Assembly (NCBI GenBank): GCA_023393095.1
Contig: JAEWMT010000034.1
Location: 1 to 19,097, forward strand
Direction of reading: 5' to 3'
DNA: 19,097 nucleotides
DNA from: Bacillota bacterium
GTDB taxonomy: Bacteria; Bacillota; Clostridia; Lachnospirales; Lachnospiraceae
Position numbers and translations under genes: made by a program. Positions 1 through 7,457 of this stretch are shown here, in pieces. Numbering within the stretch: the first letter of the stretch is position 1; every line of letters starts with the position of its first letter. Under the pieces are notes generated by a model. The model was not told where the DNA came from and did no database searches. It worked only from the letters and a program-made list of their open reading frames with translations.

Positions 1-32
1 GCGTTCTGATTATAATACTCTATCGAGTCCAA
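1..32 (-). CDS. N-terminal fragment of a gene cut by the left edge
   Basis: Reading leftwards, a strong ribosome binding site (GAGGAGGG, complement of about 41-48) is followed 8 nt later by a TTG start at 30-32. An open frame then encodes MDSIEYYNQN before the window ends. The SD spacing and the promoter just upstream (63-71) support a real gene. Ten residues cannot establish a family. Some class I SAM-dependent methyltransferases begin with a similar 'IEYYNxNA' stretch, so that is a guess only. It is transcribed divergently from the thioesterase gene. Confidence 0.5.
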   Translation of the reverse strand, partial: MDSIEYYNQN

Positions 33-62
33 TTAATTATCCCTCCTCTTTCAAACAAGCCT

Positions 63-71
63 ATTATATCA
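63..71 (-). promoter_or_regulatory. Extended -10 promoter for the left-edge gene
   Basis: The complementary strand reads TTGATATAAT, a perfect TATAAT -10 (63-68) preceded by the TGn extension (69-71). No good -35 is present (best is TGGAAT at 17 bp), as is usual for extended -10 promoters. Predicted transcription would start about 25 nt before the TTG start codon. Confidence 0.45.
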
Positions 72-159
72 AATAAAAAATAATAATTCCAGCATTTTTC
101 CACAAAAGCATAAAAAGTTACCTACAGAATAAAAAGTACTATTTATTATTGTTAATTAA

Positions 160-168
160 TGTTATACT
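160..168 (+). promoter_or_regulatory. Extended -10 promoter for the thioesterase gene
   Basis: TGTTATACT combines a TGn extension (160-162) with a TATACT -10 (163-168). The -35 region is poor. Transcription would begin near 175, giving a leader of about 65 nt that contains the small dyad at 183-205. Confidence 0.4.
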
Positions 169-182
169 TTAAATAATGGTTT

Positions 183-205
183 GGGTGTAAAATTCTTTTA
201 CTCCC
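183..205 (+). repeat. Small inverted repeat in the thioesterase leader
   Basis: GGG-T-GTAAAA (183-192) is mirrored by TTTTAC-T-CCC (196-205), leaving a 3-nt loop and one T/T mismatch. It lies just after the predicted transcription start, so it could be an operator or a 5' mRNA hairpin. It ends 34 nt before the ATG and does not mask the ribosome binding site. Confidence 0.4.
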
Positions 206-239
206 TAATCCAATTCAATAACTTATGAGAGGCATTATT

Positions 240-944
240 ATGTACAGTTTTAATAGCCGGGTTAGATTTACCGAATTAAATCATCCAAAGAACGCCTTAT
301 CATGTTCTTCCATTATAAATTATTTTCAAGATTGCAGTACCTTTCAGTCAGAGGATTTAAATTTGGGTATTTCTTATTTGAGTTCCAAAAACAGGGTCTG
401 GCTTTTAAATAGCTGGCAGCTGCAAATATACCATCCTGCCGGACTTGGTGAAAATATTACCGTAGGAACCTGGCCTTATGGTTTTAAGAGATTTTACGGT
501 TACCGTAACTTTTTAATGAAGGACGAAAAAGATGAGATAATCGCTGCGGCAAATTCTATCTGGGTTTATTTAGATACCACAACCGGCAAACCGGTGAAAG
601 TTCCGGAGGATAATGCAGGTTATACTCTAGAACCTCCTTACCCAATGGAACAGGTGCAGCGTAAGATAGAGATTCCCGATCGCTTGATATCCTATCCCTC
701 CTTCTTAGTGAAAAAAACAAATATTGATTCATATAATCATGTTAATAATGGACAATACGTTAAGATGGCTGAGAATTATCTTCCTGCGGATTTCTGTGTA
801 AGTACCATGAGAGTTGAGTATAGGATGCAGGCTGTATTGGGGGATATTATCATACCTCTAATTTCTGAAGAATCCGGCTGTATTAAAGTTATACTGGCGA
901 ATAGAGATAGTAAACCTTACTCCGTAATCGAATTTAACGAATAA
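240..944 (+). CDS. Acyl-ACP thioesterase (FatA/FatB-like, hot-dog fold)
   Basis: Predicted to hydrolyse acyl-ACP and release free fatty acids in the cytoplasm. The frame opens at 225, but AGAGG (228-232) sits 7 nt before the ATG at 240, so the 234-residue form starting MYSFNSRVRF is preferred. This fits the bacterial family (two tandem hot-dog domains, about 230-250 aa). The first domain covers about residues 5-115. The second begins near 150 and carries the signature KKTNIDSYNHVNN, with Asp163, Asn166 and His167 at the positions of the catalytic Asp/Asn/His of plant FatB. EYR near 193-195 supplies the family's Glu. A Cys often found shortly after this EYR is replaced (EYRMQA). It has its own promoter, and cvfB follows 86 bp later on the same strand. 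Chain-length specificity cannot be read from the sequence. Family assignment is confident. Confidence 0.88.
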   Translation: MYSFNSRVRFTELNHPKNALSCSSIINYFQDCSTFQSEDLNLGISYLSSKNRVWLLNSWQLQIYHPAGLGENITVGTWPYGFKRFYGYRNFLMKDEKDEIIAAANSIWVYLDTTTGKPVKVPEDNAGYTLEPPYPMEQVQRKIEIPDRLISYPSFLVKKTNIDSYNHVNNGQYVKMAENYLPADFCVSTMRVEYRMQAVLGDIIIPLISEESGCIKVILANRDSKPYSVIEFNE

Positions 945-1030
945 TAAATCAGATAAATGAATGGTAATAATAAAAGAAAAAATATAAGACATATTAATCT
1001 ATAGATTTTATTCTTGAAAGGAACTTATAT

Positions 1031-1867
1031 ATGATAGAATTAGGTAAATACCAAAAACTAAAGGTATCAAAGAAGGCAGAATTCGGATTATTTCTTTCCG
1101 AACCGGCGGGAGATGATAAGAACACTATACTGCTCCCTGTTAAGGAAGTCCCGGAGGGAACTAACCTTGGAGATTTAATCAATGTTTTTATTTATAAAGA
1201 TTCAGAAGACCGTATTATAGCCACCACGGCAGAAGTTCCTGTTACCATAGGCGAACTGGCCGTTTTAAGGGTAAAGGAAGTTTGTAAAATTGGTGCTTTT
1301 CTTGACTGGGGATTGATGAAAGACCTTCTGCTCCCTTACAAAGAGCAAACAGCTAAGGTTAAAGAGGGCGACCAAGTATTAATTACTTTGTATGTTGATA
1401 AAAGCAGCCGCCTCTGTGCAACGATGAAGGTCTATCATTTGCTTTCTTCTAAGTCCCCATATAAGAAGGATGATACGGTAACCGGTATCGTATATGAGGA
1501 ATTGGAATCCTTTGGTGTATTTATAGCTGTAGATTATAAATACTCTGCGATGCTGCCAAAAAATGAGCTGTTTACCTCTCTTAAAATCGGCGACACTGTA
1601 CAGGCTCGCGTGATAAGTATACGTGATGACGGTAAGTTAACCCTTAGCCTTCGAGATAAATCTCATCTACAGATGGAATCTGATTCCGAAATAATTATAC
1701 AAAAATTAAAAACATCCGGTGGATTTATGCCGTATAACGACAGCTCATCACCGGATGAGATTAAGGATGAATTTCAGCTGAGTAAAAATGCTTTTAAAAG
1801 AGCAATCGGCAAATTATATAAATCAGGTGCAATTACAATAACCGACGATGGGATCCGGCTTTTATAA
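1031..1867 (+). CDS. cvfB: CvfB/YitL-type S1-domain RNA-binding protein
   Basis: 278 residues, the usual CvfB length. GAAAGGAA lies about 8 nt before the ATG. The family has S1-like domains followed by a winged helix. Here two divergent S1-like units cover about 1-65 and 68-135. A canonical S1 domain follows at about 147-210, with GIVYEELESFGVFIAV and the closing stretch ISIRDDGKLTLSLRDK. A C-terminal winged helix follows (about 218-278, DEIKDEFQLSKNAFKRAIGKLYKSGAI). In Staphylococcus aureus CvfB binds RNA and affects virulence-factor expression; in most bacteria its targets are unknown. It is probably cytoplasmic. The gene runs convergently into yvyF with only 18 bp between stops, and an inverted repeat (1823-1877) spans its 3' end. 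Symbol assigned by domain order, not by alignment. Confidence 0.85.
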   Translation: MIELGKYQKLKVSKKAEFGLFLSEPAGDDKNTILLPVKEVPEGTNLGDLINVFIYKDSEDRIIATTAEVPVTIGELAVLRVKEVCKIGAFLDWGLMKDLLLPYKEQTAKVKEGDQVLITLYVDKSSRLCATMKVYHLLSSKSPYKKDDTVTGIVYEELESFGVFIAVDYKYSAMLPKNELFTSLKIGDTVQARVISIRDDGKLTLSLRDKSHLQMESDSEIIIQKLKTSGGFMPYNDSSSPDEIKDEFQLSKNAFKRAIGKLYKSGAITITDDGIRLL

Positions 1868-1877
1868 ATGCACCTGA
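1823..1877 (+). repeat. Inverted repeat around the cvfB stop codon
   Basis: TCAGGTGCA (1823-1831) is exactly complementary to TGCACCTGA (1869-1877), with a 37-nt interval containing the last codons and stop of cvfB. The mRNA could form a 3'-end stem here. There is no T-run after it, so it is not a standard intrinsic terminator. It may protect the 3' end or limit read-through into convergent yvyF. Confidence 0.4.
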
Positions 1878-1885
1878 CTGAAGAG

Positions 1886-2308
1886 TTATAATTCCCTTTT
1901 AACACCATCCTTCAAAAATGTCATCTTTGGCTTTTCACGAGTTTCTTTCTGAGGCTCAACCGGTTTTTCTTCCGGATATAGATTGGTTAAGCCTTTAGCT
2001 AGTTTATCCTTGCAAGCTTTGCAAAAACGACCGGTTCTTATTGATACCCCGCAGCTTTCACATTCAAGGCCAATCATGGAATCCTCAGTAAAGGACAGCC
2101 TCTCTTCACGTATCCACTGCTTTATCTGAGGAATCGGTACTTCCAGTTCCTCAGAGACCTCCTGCATCCCTACCCCTGGATTGTCATAAATATACTCCTT
2201 TACTACTTCGAATTTTGAATCCAGAGCTGCTACACAAGTCTGACACAACGGGGGACCAGACAAATAATTAAATAATCTTCCACACCCCTTGCAATTTCTT
2301 ACATCCAT
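1886..2308 (-). CDS. yvyF: YvyF/TIGR03826-type flagellar operon protein
   Basis: 140 residues with two zinc-ribbon-like knuckles, CKGC (6-9) with CQTC (22-25), and CESC (83-86) with CKAC (96-99). They flank a helix-turn-helix-like segment (about 44-70, GVGMQEVSEELEVPIPQIKQWIREE). This is the layout of the YvyF family found beside comFC and flgM in the Bacillus subtilis late flagellar locus. Its proposed role is regulatory; the molecular function is poorly defined. AAGGAGG lies 8 nt before the ATG. It starts 13 bp after comFC stops, so the two are cotranscribed. Unlike B. subtilis, no flgM/flgK/flgL follows: the next gene is convergent cvfB. The charged Lys/Glu/Pro C-terminal tail (about 105-140) is probably disordered. 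Confidence 0.8.
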   Translation of the reverse strand: MDVRNCKGCGRLFNYLSGPPLCQTCVAALDSKFEVVKEYIYDNPGVGMQEVSEELEVPIPQIKQWIREERLSFTEDSMIGLECESCGVSIRTGRFCKACKDKLAKGLTNLYPEEKPVEPQKETREKPKMTFLKDGVKREL

Positions 2309-2321
2309 ATTAATTGCCTCC

Positions 2322-3044
2322 TTAAAAGCCTTTTCCTATGCATATTACAAGAAAATATACCTCATCAATACCATTCTGCTTTAATATATTAGTACATGCT
2401 TCGATTGTACTGCCTGTTGTATAGATATCATCTACCAGTAAGACCTTAGCAATTTTCCTGTTATCACAGTTCATTTCCATCTGATTAATTTCAAATGCTT
2501 TCTCCAAGTTCTTTCGTCGTTCTTTATCGCTCAATTTTTTCTGTGGTAAAGTCTTTTTATTTCGAATAAGCAAATTGGATAACACCGGTATTCCAAGAGC
2601 CTTTCCAACACCTCTGGCCAGTATGTCTGCCTGATTATACCCTCGCTCCAAATATTTACTCCGATGTATCGGAACCGGTACTACAGCGTCAGGATATAGC
2701 TTTAATATACTTTTACCATAAATTCTTATTATTTCTTCGATATAAAACTTCGCATATTCTTTTTTACTATGATATTTAAATTCAGCAATGGAATGCCTCA
2801 TATCATCATTATAAACCCAAACTGAAAATCCTTTGTCAAAGTGATATTGCTTGTGCTCGCAGTCACTGCAATATTCCTTTTCTTCCAGTTCTAATGGTTT
2901 ACTACATTTCATACATCTCGGCTCCCTGACATAAGGCAGCTTTTCCTTGCAGGAGGAGCATATTCTTTCCCCTTTTGGAATAACTATTTCACCGCATATC
3001 GGGCATCGAACCGGATAAATGATATCTAGAATTGACTGAAACAA
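2322..3044 (-). CDS. comFC: ComF family phosphoribosyltransferase-like protein (ComFC)
   Basis: 240 residues. The N-terminal zinc-binding region has four Cys pairs: CPIC (14-17), CSSC (29-32), CMKC (44-47) and CSDC (59-62). A phosphoribosyltransferase fold follows, with VPVPIHRSKYLERGYNQA (about 122-139) and the PRPP loop VLLVDDIYTTGST (201-213). ComFC acts with the ComFA translocase in uptake of transforming DNA in Firmicutes; whether it transfers phosphoribosyl groups is unsettled. No comFA is adjacent here. The start codon is TTG, backed by AGGGG 7-8 nt upstream. It lies 18 bp after the nucleotidyltransferase stop and 13 bp before yvyF, in one operon. The gene appears intact, which hints at, but does not prove, competence capability. 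Confidence 0.88.
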   Translation of the reverse strand: MFQSILDIIYPVRCPICGEIVIPKGERICSSCKEKLPYVREPRCMKCSKPLELEEKEYCSDCEHKQYHFDKGFSVWVYNDDMRHSIAEFKYHSKKEYAKFYIEEIIRIYGKSILKLYPDAVVPVPIHRSKYLERGYNQADILARGVGKALGIPVLSNLLIRNKKTLPQKKLSDKERRKNLEKAFEINQMEMNCDNRKIAKVLLVDDIYTTGSTIEACTNILKQNGIDEVYFLVICIGKGF

Positions 3045-3062
3045 CGTAAAACCCCTATTCTA

Positions 3063-3974
3063 TTAAGCAAATAGTTTGGAAGGATACTCTCCCTTATCAA
3101 TTAATGTTCTGATTGACCTAACTACTGCATCCTTATCTTCTTTGTAAGTTACTCCAAACCAACGGTCTGAAGTTTTAAGAACAGAAACCTCCGCTTTACC
3201 CGCCTTCACCAGATCATCGACTACTGTAGGGAGCAAGTACTCCTTCTTAAGCTCATTTTTATCGATTCCTGATAAAAATTCAGTAAAGCCACTTTCAAGC
3301 GCATTATATAACTCCGGTTTGAAACCCCAAAAATTCATTGATACCACATTGTCTAAATCAATACGAATATCTTCCCCTGCGCTGTTCTTAGCAAGTGCAT
3401 GATCCCCTTCCGGAACAATACCGGAGGTTTCAACGATATCAACCAATTTACCATTATCATTTACTTTGCAAACACCACGGGTTACTGACCCATTTTCACT
3501 CAAGGTATTGCCAAGAATAAATCCGGCCATACAATATTCAGTGGCCTTATGGGTAGTGTCATTTAAAAAATTATATACAATTTTAAATGCCTCCTTACCG
3601 TAATAATCATCCGCATTAATTACCACAAAGGGTTCCTTTACTACGTCCTTGCAACAAAGTACTGCTTGTCCTGTTCCCCACGGCTTCGTTCTTTCTATCG
3701 GTTTCTCAAAGCCCTCCGGCAAAGCTTCTAACTCCTGGAAGACATACTCTACATCAACTATTTTTTCAATTCTGTCTCCAATAACCTCTTTAAAATCTTT
3801 TTCTAAGTCTTTTCTTAAAATAACTACTATCTTATTAAATCCGGCCTTCATTGCATCATATATTGAATAGTCCATAATTATCTCACCACCAGGACCTATT
3901 GGCTCCAACTGTTTAATTCCTCCGAATCTGCTACCCATTCCTGCTGCCATAATCACTAAAGTTGTATTTGCCAA
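3063..3974 (-). CDS. Sugar-phosphate nucleotidyltransferase (NTP_transferase family)
   Basis: Predicted to form an NDP-sugar from a sugar 1-phosphate and an NTP. The nucleotide-binding signature LVIMAAGMGSRFGGIKQ is at about 6-22, a substrate-loop stretch WGTGQAVLCCKD is near 99-110, and the metal-binding NADDYYG is near 120-126. The frame opens at a TTG at 3989, but GGAGGA lies inside those first codons, 7 nt before a second TTG (3972-3974). I therefore place the start there, giving 303 residues starting MANTTLVIMAAG (initiator read as Met). Homologues in related genera, as I recall them, begin just before LVIMAAG. It is the first gene of an operon with comFC and yvyF. The exact sugar is not evident, and the sequence departs from typical GalU. 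The product may feed cell-surface glycans. Confidence 0.8.
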   Translation of the reverse strand: MANTTLVIMAAGMGSRFGGIKQLEPIGPGGEIIMDYSIYDAMKAGFNKIVVILRKDLEKDFKEVIGDRIEKIVDVEYVFQELEALPEGFEKPIERTKPWGTGQAVLCCKDVVKEPFVVINADDYYGKEAFKIVYNFLNDTTHKATEYCMAGFILGNTLSENGSVTRGVCKVNDNGKLVDIVETSGIVPEGDHALAKNSAGEDIRIDLDNVVSMNFWGFKPELYNALESGFTEFLSGIDKNELKKEYLLPTVVDDLVKAGKAEVSVLKTSDRWFGVTYKEDKDAVVRSIRTLIDKGEYPSKLFA

Positions 3975-4038
3975 AGTAATTTCCTCCAAGTTTTTATATT
4001 ACATTAGGTAATTTCGTAACTATATTATCTTTGTAATA

Positions 4039-4138
4039 ATATACACAGCAGATAAATATTTCTCGGCTCCATCGCTTCCTTCGGTTTCAGTGTATTAACA
4101 CTTTACTTTCGCTACGAAATAGTATTTGCTGTGTATAT
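4039..4138. repeat. ~100-bp fold-back element (MITE-like or structured leader RNA)
   Basis: Ends are a perfect 12-bp inverted repeat: ATATACACAGCA (4039-4050) and TGCTGTGTATAT (4127-4138). Further in, TATTTC (4057-4062) pairs with GAAATA (4116-4121). Inside are two small hairpins, AGTGT/ACACT (4089-4093/4098-4102, loop ATTA) and TTTCG/CGAAA (4107-4111/4115-4119, loop CTA). Between the left arm and these lies a GC-richer stretch (about 4062-4087), purine-rich on the minus strand and largely unpaired. AATA occurs directly outside both ends (4035-4038 and 4139-4142), which could be a target duplication but is weak in such AT-rich DNA. No T-run follows in either direction, so it is not a normal terminator, and it sits between divergent genes where none is needed. 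Confidence 0.65.
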
Positions 4139-4165
4139 AATATCTATAATTTATGAGTTTCGCAA
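4137..4165 (-). promoter_or_regulatory. Promoter candidate for the nucleotidyltransferase-comFC-yvyF operon
   Basis: On the complementary strand, TTGCGA (4160-4165) and TATTAT (4137-4142) are separated by 17 bp, matching consensus at 4/6 and 5/6. Transcription would start near 4130, inside the right arm of the fold-back element. Most of that element would then be the 5' leader of the operon, about 155 nt long. No better leftward promoter is visible nearer the gene. Confidence 0.35.
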
Positions 4166-4324
4166 TTACTTATTTATACTAATATATATTTTTTTATCCT
4201 TTTCAAATAATTATACCTTATTTTCCATTAAAATGCACTAATAAATTAGAATCGGCAATCAAAACAAATATTATCTGAACAACAACATATAATTATATCA
4301 TATGAATTAGTTCAGGTGATTTCA

Positions 4325-5212
4325 ATGAAAGATTTGCTAAAGCATAAAAATTTAATCAAAAACGTTGTATTTCTACTAATCTTTGCCTTGCTGGGTATAT
4401 CTATAACAAAGAATTTAACAGAAATATATGCTGTTTCCTCGAGTAAGCAAGCTATCCGCGTGCCAATCATCATGTACCATCAGGTAATCAATAACCGATT
4501 TGGCAAGGATGTAATCAGCCCACTTGAATTTGAAAGTGATCTGAAATTTCTGCAGAAGAGTAATTATAACACGATTACTATGTCAGATTTAATTGATTAC
4601 GTTTATAACGATAAAGAGCTTCCCCAAAATCCCATCATTCTGTCTTTTGATGATGGGTATTTAAGTACTTATAAATATGTTTATCCTCTACTGAAAACAT
4701 ATAATATGAAAATTGTATTATCCATCGTAGGTAAGAGTACGGATGATTTTTCAAAGGTACACGACGAAAATATTAATTACTCCCATTTGACATGGACTCA
4801 AATCAATGAAATGGCAGAATCCGGCCTTGTCGAAATCCAAAATCATACCTACAATATGCATAAAGTCATTAACGGAAGATATGGCAGCGGACAAAAGAAA
4901 AATGAATCGCTATCCCAATATGAGCAGATGCTGACTGAGGATGTGACCAAATTCCAATCCCAGACAGAACATATGACTGGAATTATTCCAAATACCTTCA
5001 CTTATCCCTATGGAAAATATAATAATAATTCAGAACAAATTCTTAAAAAGTTAGGTTATAAGGCCACCCTCTCCTGCCAGTATGGAATAAATCTGATCAG
5101 TAAAGATCCTGATAAATTATTCGGATTAAAGAGAATGTGCAGGGCTCATAATCACGATCTTGGCAAGCTGATCAAAGAAGGGATGGAAACGCTAAAATAC
5201 GTTAAAGAATAA
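4325..5212 (+). CDS. Membrane-anchored polysaccharide deacetylase (NodB/CE4 fold)
   Basis: Predicted metal-dependent deacetylase acting outside the membrane, possibly on peptidoglycan or another N-acetylated glycan. The frame opens at GTG 4316, but AGGTGA (4314-4319) overlaps that codon and sits 5 nt before the ATG at 4325, giving 295 residues. A hydrophobic segment at about 11-27 (VVFLLIFALLGIS) is a signal anchor or signal peptide. The NodB fold follows: IIMYHQV (about 48-54), FDDGY (108-112, catalytic and metal Asp), HTYNMH (174-179, metal His pair) and TYPYGKY (226-232). The usual Arg before the PYG motif is replaced by Thr/Tyr, as in PgaB-like and other relatives of classical CE4 enzymes. 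It is a single gene, convergent with recD2 with only 3 bp between the stops. Confidence 0.85.
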   Translation: MKDLLKHKNLIKNVVFLLIFALLGISITKNLTEIYAVSSSKQAIRVPIIMYHQVINNRFGKDVISPLEFESDLKFLQKSNYNTITMSDLIDYVYNDKELPQNPIILSFDDGYLSTYKYVYPLLKTYNMKIVLSIVGKSTDDFSKVHDENINYSHLTWTQINEMAESGLVEIQNHTYNMHKVINGRYGSGQKKNESLSQYEQMLTEDVTKFQSQTEHMTGIIPNTFTYPYGKYNNNSEQILKKLGYKATLSCQYGINLISKDPDKLFGLKRMCRAHNHDLGKLIKEGMETLKYVKE

Positions 5213-5215
5213 CTA

Positions 5216-7432
5216 TCAAGTTATTTCCTTGATTCGTTCACATAAGCCGGAATAACGGCTTTGCTCACTTTTATTATCAATCATGAATTGCAACATGGTT
5301 TCGCTTCCTACTATGGTAACACAGCTCTTTGCTCTGGTTACGGCTGTATATAATAGATTCCGGTTAAATAAAAGCCGAGGACCATCAAGGATAGGTAGAA
5401 TGACAGCAGGATATTCACTTCCCTGTGATTTGTGAATTGTAACAGCATATGCAAGCTCAAGCTCATCCAGTTGACTAAAACCATAATCCACCAGACGATA
5501 GTCATCAAACTCCACTAGTAAGCGCTCTGAAAACAGGTTAATCTCCTTGATTTTACCAGCATCCCCGTTGAACACACCAGTTCCTGTCTGAGTCGCATAC
5601 CCCAGCTTATTATGGGTTTCCCAAGTGATCTGATAGTTATTCTTAACCTGCATTACCTTATCGCCCTCACGGAAAATCTGCTCATGATATTCCTTTTCAC
5701 GTTTGTCCTTCGAAGGTGGATTAAGTGCCTGCTGTAGAATCTGATTCAAACGCTCCACACCAAGCTCACCCTTTCGCATCGGAGTTAATACCTGTATGTC
5801 AAACGGCGTAGCATTTACATAACCCGGAAGTTTATTTTTTACTAAATTTATAGTAACTGCAGAGATTACATCTGCGGAAGTCCTTTTTAAGAAAAAGAAA
5901 TCCCTACTCTTATTATCAAGCCTAATCTGCTCTCCATCATTGATCTTATGTGCATTGACGATGATATCACTGTCTGCTGCCTGGCGAAATATTTTGGAAA
6001 GCTTAACAACATTAAAGCAGTGAGAATCAATAATATCCTTTAATACATTACCGGGGCCGACGCTTGGAAGCTGGTTTACATCTCCTACCAGAATTAATCT
6101 GGTACCAACCGTTACGGCTTTTAAAAAAGCATGCATGAGAGTGATATCCACCATGGACATTTCATCAATAATAAGAACATCCGTCTCCAGAGGATTTGTT
6201 TCATTTCTCTCAAAGGAAAATTTATTCTCCTGATCATCACTCATTTTTGACAGCTCAAGTAACCGATGAATGGTTTTAGCCTCGTAACCCGTTGTATCCG
6301 TCATCCGTTTTGCAGCTCTTCCAGTTGGAGCTGCAAGCAGGATATCCATCCCTTCAGATTCAAAGAATTTGATGATTGAATTAATTGTTGTTGTTTTACC
6401 GGTTCCAGGCCCTCCGGTAATAATTAGAAAACCGCTACCCACTGCTTCTGTTACAGCAATTCTCTGTTGTTCTTCCAGTTCAATTTTAAATTGATTTTCG
6501 ATTGCTGCTACACGTTTTCTTATTTTTTCATAATCAGTTTCATAACGGATATTTAAATCATGGAGCATTCGTGAAACATTCAGCTCCATATAATAATAGA
6601 CCGATGCATATATGAGCCTATCTTCTTTTGATTCTCTGATAATTATTTTCTTCTCAAAGCTAAGAGTTGTCAGCTGCCTTATTACACTTTCTTCCTCTGT
6701 TAAAAGAAGTGCTTTCGCTCTCTTAATTAGTTCCGGTTCTGGAAGGTATACATGTCCCTCATTGGTCGCCTGCAACAATACATATAAAACACCTGCCTTA
6801 ATTCTGTAGTCGGAATCATTCCCTATTCCAATCCTTCTTGCAATTTCATCGGCCGTCTTAAACCCTATTCCGGCTATATCTTCAGCAAGACGGTAAGGAT
6901 TATCCTTCAATATCTCATACATTCTCTGTCCATATTCGGTATATATTTTTACTGCCAAATTACCTGTAATATTATATTGTTGCAAAAACAGCATGGCACT
7001 ACGCATATCCCGCTTCTCTTCAAATTGACGGTAAATATCCCTTGCCATACGTTCACTGATTCCCTTAATTTCAGATAATCTCTCAGGCTCCTCTTCTATG
7101 ATTCGAAAAGTGTCCTCCTTGAACTTCTTCACTATCCTACCGGCAAGAGCCGCACCGATTCCTTTGATTGCGCCGGAGCTTAAATACCGCTCCACAGAGA
7201 AAATATCGTCAGGCTCCTTCATATCATAGCTTTCTACCAAAAACTGCTGCCCATAGACAGCGTGGTCAGTATAGCTTCCCATCGCCCTAATATATTCCCC
7301 TTCACTAATAAGAGGAAAGCTTCCTACACAGGTAACTTCCTCCTCATCAGAATACAGGCTTAATACGGTATAACCGTTTTCATTATTCCGATATATAATT
7401 CGTTCTATATATCCTTCTACAATTTCCGACAT
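5216..7432 (-). CDS. recD2: ATP-dependent DNA helicase RecD2 (RecD-like, SF1B)
   Basis: 738 residues, full length for RecD2. The N-terminal extension has an OB-like region (about 1-70). Helix-hairpin-helix elements follow (GIGAALAGRI 91-100, IKGISERMA 122-130, IAGIGFKTADEIARRIGI about 187-203). The helicase core has Walker A GGPGTGKTT (340-348), motif Ia AAPTGRAAKR (367-376), Walker B IIDEMSMVD (421-429), motif III LVGDVNQLPSVGPG (448-461), FRQ (482-484), the UvrD-type motif VTIHKSQGSEY (664-674) and LLYTAVTRAK (693-702). RecD2 is a 5'-3' helicase found in bacteria without RecBC; it takes part in DNA repair and replication-fork upkeep. GGAGG lies 5-6 nt before the ATG. It stands alone behind the hairpin at 7458-7518 and ends 3 bp from the deacetylase stop. 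Confidence 0.95.
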   Translation of the reverse strand: MSEIVEGYIERIIYRNNENGYTVLSLYSDEEEVTCVGSFPLISEGEYIRAMGSYTDHAVYGQQFLVESYDMKEPDDIFSVERYLSSGAIKGIGAALAGRIVKKFKEDTFRIIEEEPERLSEIKGISERMARDIYRQFEEKRDMRSAMLFLQQYNITGNLAVKIYTEYGQRMYEILKDNPYRLAEDIAGIGFKTADEIARRIGIGNDSDYRIKAGVLYVLLQATNEGHVYLPEPELIKRAKALLLTEEESVIRQLTTLSFEKKIIIRESKEDRLIYASVYYYMELNVSRMLHDLNIRYETDYEKIRKRVAAIENQFKIELEEQQRIAVTEAVGSGFLIITGGPGTGKTTTINSIIKFFESEGMDILLAAPTGRAAKRMTDTTGYEAKTIHRLLELSKMSDDQENKFSFERNETNPLETDVLIIDEMSMVDITLMHAFLKAVTVGTRLILVGDVNQLPSVGPGNVLKDIIDSHCFNVVKLSKIFRQAADSDIIVNAHKINDGEQIRLDNKSRDFFFLKRTSADVISAVTINLVKNKLPGYVNATPFDIQVLTPMRKGELGVERLNQILQQALNPPSKDKREKEYHEQIFREGDKVMQVKNNYQITWETHNKLGYATQTGTGVFNGDAGKIKEINLFSERLLVEFDDYRLVDYGFSQLDELELAYAVTIHKSQGSEYPAVILPILDGPRLLFNRNLLYTAVTRAKSCVTIVGSETMLQFMIDNKSEQSRYSGLCERIKEIT

Positions 7433-7457
7433 GACAGCCTCCGGTCAGATCTATAGC

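Larger units (their letters stand above)
3975..4324. other. 350-bp divergent intergenic region
   Basis: Lies between the nucleotidyltransferase operon (leftward) and the polysaccharide deacetylase gene (rightward). It contains the fold-back element at 4039-4138, a leftward promoter candidate at its right edge (4137-4165), and a TATAAT at 4288-4293 suitably placed for the deacetylase gene but without a good -35. The rest is AT-rich with no coding potential I can support. Confidence 0.7.
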
